From positions 1 to 41,642 of IMG/VR virus record IMGVR_UViG_3300028558_000047: a stretch of DNA of 41,642 nt; one strand, written 5' to 3'. Shown here in pieces: positions 16,915 to 24,500 of this stretch. How positions within the stretch are numbered: the first letter of the stretch is position 1; each line of letters starts with the position of its first letter. Source of the DNA: a virus. The notes under the pieces were generated by a model. The model was not told where the DNA came from, searched no databases, and saw only the letters and a program-made list of their open reading frames with translations. The position numbers were made by a program, and so were the translations under genes.

Positions 16915-16942
16915 GCCCGATCCCGCCGAAGCGGGACCGGGC
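16915..16942. repeat. TCCCGCCGAAGCGGGA hairpin repeat
   Basis: Stem of GCCCG-TCCCGC against GCGGGA-CGGGC with a CGAA loop (one mismatch pair). It lies in the 50-base gap between the connector gene and the small gene ending at 16950. One of a series of different palindromes, one per gap in the head/tail block. Confidence 0.75.
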
Positions 16943-16949
16943 GTTGACG

Positions 16950-17207
16950 TTATTTCGGAGGTTCACCTTTTGCTTTGGCTTCGGCATCCGCTTTCGCGGC
17001 GGCTTCCGTTTCCAGATTTTCTTTCTGGCGATTGAGGTAGCCGATGCGCATGGAAACGATTTCCTGCGCCTGGGCGATATTCATGACGTCGAGATTCTCG
17101 GTTCCAGTTTTCTTCTGGATCGCGATGGCCTCGTCGTGGGCCATTTCCAAAGTTTCATCGAGCGACTCGCACTGCTCGATCAACTCGGTCACTTGTTTGA
17201 TATTCAT
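16950..17207 (-). CDS. Small helical protein, start uncertain (85 aa)
   Basis: The conservative start is MNIKQVTELIEQCESLDETL (ATG 17207). An in-frame TTG at 17288, right after the upstream stop, would add 27 residues (SYSGNNAWRRLSGVWALPGK and following) that look protein-like, so the true start may be there. The core is alpha-helical and charged with NLDVMNIAQAQEIVSMRIGY, ending in an Ala/Lys/Glu-rich tail (EAAAKADAEAKAKGEPPK). Unknown function. Placed between exported protein 17290-17730 and the connectors, so probably a virion or assembly protein. Confidence 0.5.
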   Translation of the reverse strand: MNIKQVTELIEQCESLDETLEMAHDEAIAIQKKTGTENLDVMNIAQAQEIVSMRIGYLNRQKENLETEAAAKADAEAKAKGEPPK

Positions 17208-17289
17208 ATTTTCGATTGAGAGTTTGCCTGGCAGCGCCCACACCCCTGAAAGACGCCGCCAGGCGTTGTTGCCGGAGTAACTCGGCAAA

Positions 17290-17730
17290 TTATTGACTCT
17301 TGAACAAACCGCCGTTGGTGACCGTGCCGGCGTTCTGGTTCGTTAGCGCCGTGATGCAAATGTATTTGTATCCCCCCAATGCATCGCGCGTGAGATTGCC
17401 GGTGATGTGGTTCGTAGTCGTTGGCCCGGCATTGGCCCCAATAAACCACCAATTGGTCGACGTGGATTTATTCGTCCCGTCGATACTCGGCGTCGCCTGG
17501 TAAGCGACGTTGCTGGCGCCGGTTCCCCAAACAGCCAGGTCAAAGGCCGCACCCTTGTCCTGCTGAAGCTGAAACCAGCTCGTAAGGCTGTTGCTGCTCG
17601 CGCCGGTCGTGACGACAGTCGGCAGGTTGGTTGCGAGCGTCATGTTTATTGACGTGAGTTGCGCTTTAGAACTCAACGCAAAGGCGCAAAGGATCAGTGC
17701 AATGACGAATGACGAATGACGAATGGTCAT
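17290..17730 (-). CDS. Exported protein with repeat-built signal peptide (146 aa)
   Basis: Start at ATG 17730 gives MTIRHSSFVIALILCAFALS then SKAQ: a signal peptide with cleavage after KAQ. Its first ten residues come from an AATGACGAATGACG-type repeat (17701-17726) and the hydrophobic core from an AACGCAAAGGCGCAAAGG repeat (17673-17695). The remainder is beta-rich (WFQLQQDKGAAFDLAVWGTG, NHITGNLTRDALGGYKYICI). An ORF upstream of 17730 adds 45 hydrophobic residues and could be a second small membrane protein or an alternative start; no Shine-Dalgarno supports it. Located right after the major capsid gene, so it may be a capsid or virion surface protein, or a morons-type secreted protein. Confidence 0.6.
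   Translation of the reverse strand: MTIRHSSFVIALILCAFALSSKAQLTSINMTLATNLPTVVTTGASSNSLTSWFQLQQDKGAAFDLAVWGTGASNVAYQATPSIDGTNKSTSTNWWFIGANAGPTTTNHITGNLTRDALGGYKYICITALTNQNAGTVTNGGLFKSQ
17673..17726. repeat. Two adjacent repeats forming a signal peptide
   Basis: 17673-17695 is an AACGCAAAGGCGCAAAGG copy. 17701-17726 is AATGACGAATGACGAATGAC followed by GAATGG. Both are read antisense by the gene starting at 17730, the first giving LILCAFAL and the second TIRHSSFVI. Confidence 0.85.
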
Positions 17731-17899
17731 GATGCCGCGCCAGAATAGGCAAGCAACTCGCCAGACGTTTGATGTGAAAGGCTTGAGGTTTATCCAAACG
17801 CTGTGGAAGAACAACAGCGACAGCAACGCGAGCGTTGAAATGAACAGGATGGAGTAATAATTCATAACGTTTATTTTTTTATTTGAGATTGGTATTGAT

Positions 17900-17925
17900 G
17901 GAGCGCGGGAACATTCCCGCGCTCC
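17900..17925. repeat. GGAGCGCGGGAACATTCCCGC hairpin behind capsid gene
   Basis: A perfect 11-bp stem GGAGCGCGGGA/TCCCGCGCTCC around a four-base centre, eight bases after the capsid stop. It could attenuate transcription or protect the capsid mRNA. No T-run follows on the minus strand, so a classical terminator is not claimed. Confidence 0.75.
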
Positions 17926-17932
17926 GATTTGA

Positions 17933-18877
17933 TCAGCTGACCGTCAAGCGGCGCATCGCGAGCGTTGAGGTTTGCTTAATGTCGCGCGACCAATCGATGA
18001 GGTGACCTTCCCACAATTGGTTCGGCGCCTGGTAGGAGCGCACACCGGCGAAGGGCGAACCCATGCCGACCGTGAAGCTCTTGAAGGGACTCGGATCGTA
18101 GAGCGTGGCATTCGGAACGCTGTAATGCAGGAGGCATTCCGAGTTGAGCACGCGCTGTTTGGATACGGCCACACCGAGGCCGGTGGTATCTTTCACCAGC
18201 GCGGCAATGAACACGTCCACCGGGAACATCAGGATGCCCGCCAGTTGATCACGCGTGATCCCGCCGATCTGCGTGAACTGTGTGCGTGTTTTGATCTTGG
18301 GATGCCGGCGAAGGATGGCCCACGCGTTGACATCGATGGTGAGCTTGATGTTGCTCACCGAGCCGCAATCCAGCGAGAGCTGGAGCAACTGCTCATCTAA
18401 CTGATCAATCGGATCGATGTCGGGATTGCTCCAATTGCCCCGGCCCACAACCGCCGTGACGTTAGCGAGCACGGCCGATACGACCGAGACGCCGTGGCTC
18501 AAGGCCGTTTTGTTCAGCAGCGCGGCAATTTTGCCTTCGCGCAACAATTGCTGTCCGAGCGCGCCCGCGCCGGAACCTGCCGCGTCAATTTCCGCCTGGT
18601 CCACGCGCACTTCGAGTGCCTGCGGCTTGCAGGCGTAAGTGTCGTCGGTGGCCTTGATGCCGATCACATTCGGATCGCCACCGAGCGCGCGACCCGTATC
18701 TTCCGGCAGGAAGGAGTTTTTATCGTCGAACTTTTTGAACGTGCCGGCCGAGCCGGGCACCGGCGTGGACGGCGCGAGCCGTTCCGCCAATGCGCGCGCA
18801 TCCGCAAGATCGTTCATGTGTCCCTGAGCGAACGTCGTCAGGGGGTAATTTAATGTGGCTGTTGATTCTACGCCCAT
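17933..18877 (-). CDS. Major capsid protein (314 aa)
   Basis: Begins MGVESTATLNYPLTTFAQGH at ATG 18877, with an AT-rich leader and no clear Shine-Dalgarno. The 314 residues show an N-arm, a long helix (NDLADARALAERLAP), and a mature core with segments like TYACKPQALEVRVDQAEIDA and NIKLTIDVNAWAILRRHPKI that resemble the phage HK97-fold capsids of the gpE/DUF-type group. C-terminal SPFAGVRSYQAPNQLWEGHL fits. Located after the decoration protein and protease, as in Mu-like heads. A hairpin repeat directly follows the stop. Confidence comes from position and fold-like pattern. Confidence 0.7.
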   Translation of the reverse strand: MGVESTATLNYPLTTFAQGHMNDLADARALAERLAPSTPVPGSAGTFKKFDDKNSFLPEDTGRALGGDPNVIGIKATDDTYACKPQALEVRVDQAEIDAAGSGAGALGQQLLREGKIAALLNKTALSHGVSVVSAVLANVTAVVGRGNWSNPDIDPIDQLDEQLLQLSLDCGSVSNIKLTIDVNAWAILRRHPKIKTRTQFTQIGGITRDQLAGILMFPVDVFIAALVKDTTGLGVAVSKQRVLNSECLLHYSVPNATLYDPSPFKSFTVGMGSPFAGVRSYQAPNQLWEGHLIDWSRDIKQTSTLAMRRLTVS

Positions 18878-18912
18878 AATTTTATTTGGTTAATTTTTTC
18901 GATTTTGGTTTT

Positions 18913-18936
18913 GTAGCGTCGGTCTGTGACCGTCAC
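18913..18936. repeat. GTAGCGTCGGTCTGTGACCG repeat, copy 1
   Basis: Intergenic 24-mer containing a CGGTC-TGT-GACCG hairpin, in the gap between the decoration and capsid genes. A second copy with three differences lies at 19349-19372, so one copy lies on each side of the decoration gene. Confidence 0.8.
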
Positions 18937-18944
18937 CATTTGGT

Positions 18945-19337
18945 TTACGGCAGGATCATCGGGGTGAAGGACACCGCTTCGAACAACTGGCCCGAGACGG
19001 CCGCTTCGAGAGCGAGGCCGACGACGACACGAGCCGTGCCGGGACCGGCGTCGGTGACAACGGTGCCATCCGCCGCCTGTTGAAGGCGGTCGCCTTTGAC
19101 AATGGCGCCGCTGGCGCGCATGCGGATCGGAGCGGCGAGGCCGCCGAGAATGCCGATGGCCGATTTGCCGGTCGTAGGCCGGCCGTCCAGGATCACGCCT
19201 TCGGCGGGAACGGTGGCCGAGGCGCTGATCGTCGCGGTTTCGACCGCGAGTGTGACGAGGTAGCCTTCCATATCCACGTGCGTGGCGGAAGGCGTGAAGG
19301 GAAGGATCGCGTTGCCGCGAGAATATAATGAACTCAT
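18945..19337 (-). CDS. Capsid decoration-like protein (130 aa)
   Basis: Begins MSSLYSRGNAILPFTPSATH at ATG 19337. Beta-rich and Gly/Ala/Val-rich (EGYLVTLAVETATISASATV, then GPGTARVVVGLALEAAVSGQ), with GDRLQQAADGTVV in the middle. This is the DUF2190-like pattern of small head-decoration or capsid-stabilising proteins. It sits between protease/scaffold and the major capsid protein, the usual place for such genes. Flanked on both sides by copies of the same hairpin repeat (18913-18936 and 19349-19372). Confidence 0.7.
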   Translation of the reverse strand: MSSLYSRGNAILPFTPSATHVDMEGYLVTLAVETATISASATVPAEGVILDGRPTTGKSAIGILGGLAAPIRMRASGAIVKGDRLQQAADGTVVTDAGPGTARVVVGLALEAAVSGQLFEAVSFTPMILP

Positions 19338-19348
19338 ATTTTTTGTTG

Positions 19349-19372
19349 GTAGCGGCGGTCTGCGACCGTCGC
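19349..19372. repeat. GTAGCGGCGGTCTGCGACCG repeat, copy 2
   Basis: Second copy of the 24-mer with a CGGTC-TGC-GACCG hairpin, lying in the 81-base gap upstream of the decoration gene, behind the protease stop. Confidence 0.8.
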
Positions 19373-19418
19373 AATTAATTGATTATTGGTTTGGGTTGAT
19401 TGCCGGTGCGGCCCGTAT

Positions 19419-19943
19419 TTATTTGATGCCGAACAATTCCGGTTTCGCGGAGCGCACAGCATTGCGCGCCTCGCCATAGGTGCAGCGGTTGCGGATTTTG
19501 TAATCCTGCACTTCGGCCTCCGCCTTTTGCGCCAGGGCTTTTTCGTCCAAGCCGGCGGTGCTGGCCTTGTCGGGCTGTTTGGTGTCGCGATTGCGCAACT
19601 GGCGTTGCTGCGCGGTCTCGGTGGCCTGGCCGGCTTCGACCAGCTTGAAACCGAAATCGATGAGGGCAGCGACGCGCTCTTCGCGGTTCTTCATGCCGGT
19701 GACGACGAGCTTCAGCCGGTTGCGAACCTTTTCCTCTTTCACGCCGTGCGCATCGAGCAGGGCTTCGACCTGCTCGCCGAGCAGGGTTTTATTTTCGGTT
19801 TCAAGTTCCGTGGAGCGGTTCTTGAGCGTGGTGAGATCGGCGGCAGTGATGTCGCCCCGGTTCAGTAGATTGTCCACTAAGGCGAGGATGGATTCTTCGC
19901 TCGCGTCAGCGGACAGTTTCAATTTTGTAGCAATATTTTTCAT
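19419..19943 (-). CDS. Possible nested scaffold protein (174 aa)
   Basis: In-frame ATG at 19941-19943 begins MKNIATKLKLSADASEESIL inside the protease gene, followed by an almost wholly helical, charged sequence typical of scaffolds (LNRGDITAADLTTLKNRST, then LETENKTLL). Known analogue: Mu gene Z is the scaffold encoded inside gene I. No Shine-Dalgarno is visible upstream, so the internal start is inference. Confidence 0.4.
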   Translation of the reverse strand: MKNIATKLKLSADASEESILALVDNLLNRGDITAADLTTLKNRSTELETENKTLLGEQVEALLDAHGVKEEKVRNRLKLVVTGMKNREERVAALIDFGFKLVEAGQATETAQQRQLRNRDTKQPDKASTAGLDEKALAQKAEAEVQDYKIRNRCTYGEARNAVRSAKPELFGIK

Positions 19944-20585
19944 GCTGTTCTTTACGGTTGTTTTGTTTTTGTCCGCCGACGCACTCACGCCAGCGAAAGT
20001 TTTTTCACAGTTCGGGCATTGCATTTTGCCCGCTGCATTTTGGGAAAGCTTCATGTTGCAATCCGGACACTTCCCGTTCATTGGCATCGCCTGCTCGGCG
20101 CGGTTGGTGATCGGCTTCTGCCCGAGATTGTTGTTCATGTTAGTGAGCGAAAGCCCGTCCAGGCGAAGCGGGCGGATTTTCTTAGGCTCGCCCTTGTTCA
20201 CGATCTTCGTGTCGGCGGGATCGTATTCCGTGGAGAAAAAACGGTAGTCACCGCCATCGACGGCCGTCTTGCCGGTTGCGGTCCAGCGAATACGGCCGTA
20301 AATGCCGTCAGCGCGATTCGCCAATTCCTGGAGCCATCCGTAAGCGCGCGTTTCCTGATCCGGCTGATCCTTGAAATGTTCATGGTCGATCAACATTTCA
20401 TTGCCGTGACGGAGCGAGCCTGCCTTCGCATCCGTGTTGAAACGATTCACGATGCTTTGCGTGGCCTCGTCATCGATGACCTGGACGACGCCAGCGGCAC
20501 GATTCGGATGGTTGCCCTTGGCTTCGATCTGATACCAGCCGTCGACGGGGTGAGTGAAATCGCGATTAAGAATTAAAGAGTTCAT
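19419..20585 (-). CDS. Head maturation protease with internal zinc ribbon (388 aa)
   Basis: Mu I-type protease/scaffold precursor. N-terminal domain contains HGNEMLIDHEHFKDQPDQET and RAYGWLQELANRADGIYG. The (I)DH.H / GW-L pattern is seen in phage-protease families of this position. Residues 173-193 hold a CPDC...CPNC zinc ribbon (C173, C176, C190, C193) that separates this domain from a helical Glu/Lys-rich C-terminal half. That half (from about residue 215) looks like scaffold. ATG 20585 overlaps the portal stop by four bases (ATGA). A nested start at 19943 could give separate scaffold, as Mu gene Z does within I. Confidence 0.7.
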   Translation of the reverse strand: MNSLILNRDFTHPVDGWYQIEAKGNHPNRAAGVVQVIDDEATQSIVNRFNTDAKAGSLRHGNEMLIDHEHFKDQPDQETRAYGWLQELANRADGIYGRIRWTATGKTAVDGGDYRFFSTEYDPADTKIVNKGEPKKIRPLRLDGLSLTNMNNNLGQKPITNRAEQAMPMNGKCPDCNMKLSQNAAGKMQCPNCEKTFAGVSASADKNKTTVKNSMKNIATKLKLSADASEESILALVDNLLNRGDITAADLTTLKNRSTELETENKTLLGEQVEALLDAHGVKEEKVRNRLKLVVTGMKNREERVAALIDFGFKLVEAGQATETAQQRQLRNRDTKQPDKASTAGLDEKALAQKAEAEVQDYKIRNRCTYGEARNAVRSAKPELFGIK

Positions 20586-22258
20586 TTGGTTGCGGGCTTT
20601 AATCCTGACACCAGGGCATCGACCAATTCTGGAAGGAGTTTGTTGGCCAGCGATTTGTTGTGCAGGATTACGGTTTCGAGGTGGGGAAAATTCTTGAGCA
20701 ACGCTTCCACGGCGCGGCGCTGCGTTTCGGGATCGTCGATTTTGCGAATGGCATCGATGCTGTCCAGGATCGGCATGAGCGCTTCATGGATTGTCGCGGC
20801 CAGGTCATCGCCACCCTCGCGGTTTTTCAAATTGCCTGGGAGCGCTGGCGTCTCGCCGGCTTCAGGATTCTCATTCTCCGCTATGGTTGCCGGCGGGACG
20901 CCGGCGCTCCCATCGTTGGGATCGGGCTCTTCATCATCCTTCTCAAACTCATACCCCGTCTGCTCCGCGAGCCAGGGCGTGCTGACGTTCTTGCCCGCAG
21001 TTTTCAGGTTGGCGACGTTCGTGCAAAGCTCGGAGACGTTCTGCTCGTCTTCAGTGACGAGACAGAATTCAACGAGCGGCGGCTGCGTCGGAAACTTTTC
21101 GGTCAGAAATGGAATATCAAAATCCTGATGCAGACTCTGCGCTGCCTTGTTGCCACGGGCGCGGGAAATCTCGTCAAAGGTATCATCCTGCGTCTTCGCA
21201 CTGCCGCGTTTCTCGCCCGGACCTTGCTGCACCAGCATTTTTAGTTTGCCGCCCGTGCCGGCGAGCACCAGGTCCTCATCGAGTTGCGCGATGTGATTCT
21301 TGAAAAGGCTCGAGCCGTCGCGCGGCTGTTCGTTCGCGGTGTAGCTCGCGCCGTTGGGAATCGCGCCGCTTCCGCCTTCCGCGATCATTTTGGCGGACGA
21401 CTCATATTCCGACTCTCGACCAGGTGGCACATTCGCTGGCATCGTCACAACACCGCTCGGGATGCCGAAGATTTCATCAAAGGCCGACCAATCCTTTTCA
21501 ATCAGCTTGCGTCGCACGAAATTTTCCAGAGCGATCTCGTCAATCGGACGGTCGACTTCGCGGATGACGAAATCTGTGCGCGGTAACTGATCGCTGCCGA
21601 TCCGGTTGGCGGCCGTCAAAACATATTCCGGCATCGTGAGCGATTTTGAATCCGGATTCCAAAACCAGTCGCCGAACAAACCGTCGCGGCACATGCAATA
21701 TTGAAACAGGCATTCGAAGTGCGTCACCTCACCATCCAGGTAATGTTTCTGGATATGCGAGTAGCCGCGAAAATCAGCGAGCGCCAGGTGAACCAATCCT
21801 TCGCGAACATTGTCCACCTGCGCATAGGCAGATTTCAGCGCCGCCTGTTGCACCTTGGCTTGCGCCTCCGTGAAACCCTCCGGCATTTCCTTTTTGATGC
21901 GGATGTCCCATTTAAAATTCTCCATGGGCGACTCGCAGCAATCCAAAAGCGATTTCAAAACCGGATGCCGGCGTTCAATAATGCGGTAAGTCCACTGCGC
22001 ATAAGCCATGTCGCCGCGCTGGGATTGTTCCAGGAGCGCACGCACGCGCTGCATGGTGAGCCCAACCAGCGCATTGTAATTCTCGCGCCAGCGATTCCAG
22101 TAGCGCACGAGCTGTCCTGGCGACCCGCTGGTGATGCCACCGCGAACAATCACCGCATTCGCCCCCGCCGCCGTTTGGATGGCCGGAACCTCAATAACTG
22201 AGGAGTTTTTAATCTTGGGCCGCCGGTCACCGGCTGAAATGGTTTGAGCTTTTTTCAT
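20582..22258 (-). CDS. Portal protein, DUF935 (Mu gp29-like) (558 aa)
   Basis: Starts MKKAQTISAGDRRPKIKNSS at ATG 22258; the open frame extends 16 more residues upstream but with no better support. The core ERRHPVLKSLLDCCESPMEN and FKWDIRIKKEMPEGFTEAQ, then FGDWFWNPDSKSLTMPEYVL and IPSGVVTMPANVPPGRESEY, match DUF935 portal patterns. The portal makes the dodecamer at the head vertex. The C-terminal 120 residues carry a foreign-looking segment, GSAGVPPATIAENENPEAGE and TPALPG, encoded by the inverted repeat at 20838-20911, in a region where a flexible loop would tolerate it. Overlaps the protease by ATGA. Confidence 0.75.
   Translation of the reverse strand: MKKAQTISAGDRRPKIKNSSVIEVPAIQTAAGANAVIVRGGITSGSPGQLVRYWNRWRENYNALVGLTMQRVRALLEQSQRGDMAYAQWTYRIIERRHPVLKSLLDCCESPMENFKWDIRIKKEMPEGFTEAQAKVQQAALKSAYAQVDNVREGLVHLALADFRGYSHIQKHYLDGEVTHFECLFQYCMCRDGLFGDWFWNPDSKSLTMPEYVLTAANRIGSDQLPRTDFVIREVDRPIDEIALENFVRRKLIEKDWSAFDEIFGIPSGVVTMPANVPPGRESEYESSAKMIAEGGSGAIPNGASYTANEQPRDGSSLFKNHIAQLDEDLVLAGTGGKLKMLVQQGPGEKRGSAKTQDDTFDEISRARGNKAAQSLHQDFDIPFLTEKFPTQPPLVEFCLVTEDEQNVSELCTNVANLKTAGKNVSTPWLAEQTGYEFEKDDEEPDPNDGSAGVPPATIAENENPEAGETPALPGNLKNREGGDDLAATIHEALMPILDSIDAIRKIDDPETQRRAVEALLKNFPHLETVILHNKSLANKLLPELVDALVSGLKPATK
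20838..20911. repeat. Inverted repeat GGGAGCGCTGGCGTCTCGCC inside portal gene
   Basis: Arms 20838-20860 and 20889-20911 are inverted copies differing at two of 23 positions, with a 28-base centre. The whole element reads in frame within the portal gene as SAGVPPA...AGETPALPG. A single arm copy is found at 25969-25991 and a variant at 37211-37233. Confidence 0.85.
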
Positions 22259-22448
22259 CGATCCATTCCCTCCCACCCCAAAAATGGGGTGATGATCCCA
22301 TGCCACACCCCGTTTAAAACTCGTTTAAAGGGGGCAACGTGGGGTTTTTGACCCCACTGCCGTAACAAAGTGGCTGAACCCGGTAGCGTTAACCGCCACG
22401 AGGCGTTGTGTCCGCGACTTGTTAACCGCAAAATATGGGGGTGTTTCC
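22259..22448. other. 190-bp central non-coding gap
   Basis: No gene is seen between portal and terminase. The stretch carries two direct CGTTTAAA units (22310-22317 and about 22323-22330), an imperfect inverted arrangement of GGGGT/ACCCC runs (GGGGTGATGATCCC; CACCCC; GTGGGGTTTTTGACCCCAC at about 22340-22359) and two TTAACCGC/GTTAACCG motifs. GTGGGGTTTTTGACCCCAC can form a hairpin. It is close to the centre of the window, where Mu has its strong gyrase site, so an origin, attenuator or topological role are possible, none shown. Confidence 0.4.
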
Positions 22449-24500
22449 TCATGCCTCGACGCTCCTGTTCCGCCGCTCCTTATATATATCCGCGCGCCGA
22501 CCGCTTGGCGGGATGAACCGACCTGCGACGATCTTTGGCCCAGCGCACACAATCTCCGCCAGTTTGGAATAGCCATCGGCCAGGAGAAAATGATTCTCGC
22601 AGGCGTCCACGTAATCGCCGAGCGTGCCGTCCGCTTCCTTTGCCCGTTCGGAGCCGGTAATCAAATGGGCGTCGACAATGTCCAGGATCGGCGGATGGCC
22701 GGGATTGTTTCGCGGCAGCAACATGGCCGGGTTTTCTCGAACCTTGCCGTTCACCACATCGACCACGCCTTCAGCCGGCGTCAGGAATTCCCGCACGACT
22801 CGATCAATGGTCTCGAAGCGGTTGCAGGAAATCATCGGCACGAATTTGGTCTGGCCGCCCTCTTCAAAAAACACGATGCCTTGCTCGATGCCCGCGCCGA
22901 GTTTGTTTTTGGTGAACCGCACGACCGCGCATTTGAGATTTAACCAGCGCGAGTTCTTTCCATCCCACGTCAGTCCGCCCGGCAAAGTGATATAGGCTTC
23001 CTTCTCGTTCGTGATATTCGGCCAGGCAGTCAGCGACTGCATGCCATTTAAAGCCAGGGCAATCGTGCGCGATTCATTCACGAGCGGACGCTCGTCAATG
23101 AACAGCGCGGATAGCCCAAGAATATTAAACCGGGCAATCGCGCGGGCGACCACGTCGCCGGCCGTAAACTTGTCCGCTGATAACAAACGAGATTGGCCGT
23201 CCGCCACGGACCGGGAAAACATCCAGCAACGGTCGCCCATATCGAGACCGCCGAAAGCAACGTTACCTTCGCGGACGCGCGGGGCCAGGTCGAACACCTC
23301 CACCGCTCGCGCGCGATCCAGCGTGGAGGGAGTCAACGCCTGCGAGGTGCTTTGCGGAAGGCCGAGCACATCGCAACGGAACACGATCATTTCTTCCGGG
23401 TCGGCAATCGCCGCCTGGAAGCGGCCGACAATTTGCGAGAGGTCAATTGCTCCAATCGCGAGCTGAGAAATCCGGAAAGACCATTTGCGCTGTTTGATTT
23501 GTCCGGGCGCGCGGTGCTCTTCAATCGGCTGTGTGCGGTCCAATTCGGTGCCGCAATCCACGCAGCCTAGATAATACTCGTTCAGCGGATCGTGAGTGGC
23601 GACAACCTCGTCGCTGCCATCCTGTTTGAAATCCCCTGCCCAGGTGAGTTTCGGAAATATAGACCCAAACACCTCAACTTGCTTCCCATCCTCGCGCCAT
23701 GATCGAAGCCGAATGATTTGCGGAAACTGTTCCTCCGCGTTGTGAACCTTGCCGCAGTCCGGACACTTGAAATTGAAGACGCCCTGGCTGCCATCCTTCC
23801 ACGCCTTGTTCATGCCACGGCCGTGAACGCGTTGCGTGCCGATCTTCATCACGAAGCGCAGGTCGCTGGCCGTGAGCCGGCCCTTCACGAACTTCATCAT
23901 CTTCGGTTGGATGTCGTCCACCTCATCCATCGTGGCCACGCTCATGCTGAACGTGGTCGGCACTTTGCCGAGGCCGCGAATCATGCCCACCGCTTTGCGC
24001 TCGCCATCGGTGACCAGGAATGCCCCCTTGCGATCCACCGCCTTGCCGGATTTATTAACCGACTTCCCTACCTTGACCATGTCCGCAAACCACCCGATTT
24101 GATCCACGACGTCGGGTCGCAGTTTGGAATCCACCACGCCTTGCACCAGATCGTCATCCGGCAGATACAAACCGAAGTTGCGGAACAACTGCGAAGTGCA
24201 ATACGCCGCGAGATTCAATTCCAGAATCGTTTTTCCGAACTGCGCACCGCCCGCGAGCGAGACTTCGGCATCGGCAAGTTTCTCAGAAATGACTTTGTCG
24301 ATGACGGCAACCACGGCCTGCAAGGCTTCACGACCCGCGAATGAATACTTCGCATACAGCCCGCCAGCGCTCGGCACGCGCGCGTCATTCAATAGGAACT
24401 CTGCGAACGAGGACCGAAGCGGCGCTTTCACGCCGCGCGAATCGCCGAGCGCTTGCGCGCCAGTTTCGCTGGCAGACAATATTTTCTTTGGCCGGCTCAT
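22449..24500 (-). CDS. Terminase large subunit (683 aa)
   Basis: Packaging motor ATPase/nuclease. Start at MSRPKKILSASETGAQALGD (24500), where ATG overlaps the small-subunit stop by ATGA. Walker A-like AGGAQFGKT is at residues 83-91. Downstream VATMDEVDDIQPKM fits Walker B. Two Cys pairs (FKCPDCGKV and LGCVDCGTEL) flank the middle as in GpA-type terminases. FGGLDMGDRCWMFSRSV and LFIDERPLVNESR carry the Asp residues expected for the C-terminal RNase H-type nuclease. The family is GpA-like in pattern while the portal is Mu-like. The upstream extension to 25076 is read as noise in another frame of the small-subunit gene. Confidence 0.8.
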   Translation of the reverse strand: MSRPKKILSASETGAQALGDSRGVKAPLRSSFAEFLLNDARVPSAGGLYAKYSFAGREALQAVVAVIDKVISEKLADAEVSLAGGAQFGKTILELNLAAYCTSQLFRNFGLYLPDDDLVQGVVDSKLRPDVVDQIGWFADMVKVGKSVNKSGKAVDRKGAFLVTDGERKAVGMIRGLGKVPTTFSMSVATMDEVDDIQPKMMKFVKGRLTASDLRFVMKIGTQRVHGRGMNKAWKDGSQGVFNFKCPDCGKVHNAEEQFPQIIRLRSWREDGKQVEVFGSIFPKLTWAGDFKQDGSDEVVATHDPLNEYYLGCVDCGTELDRTQPIEEHRAPGQIKQRKWSFRISQLAIGAIDLSQIVGRFQAAIADPEEMIVFRCDVLGLPQSTSQALTPSTLDRARAVEVFDLAPRVREGNVAFGGLDMGDRCWMFSRSVADGQSRLLSADKFTAGDVVARAIARFNILGLSALFIDERPLVNESRTIALALNGMQSLTAWPNITNEKEAYITLPGGLTWDGKNSRWLNLKCAVVRFTKNKLGAGIEQGIVFFEEGGQTKFVPMISCNRFETIDRVVREFLTPAEGVVDVVNGKVRENPAMLLPRNNPGHPPILDIVDAHLITGSERAKEADGTLGDYVDACENHFLLADGYSKLAEIVCAGPKIVAGRFIPPSGRRADIYKERRNRSVEA

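Noticed and set aside
17731-17865. 45-residue N-terminal extension of the exported protein at 17290
   Set aside because: No Shine-Dalgarno, and the signal peptide starting at 17730 is complete; kept only as an alternative.
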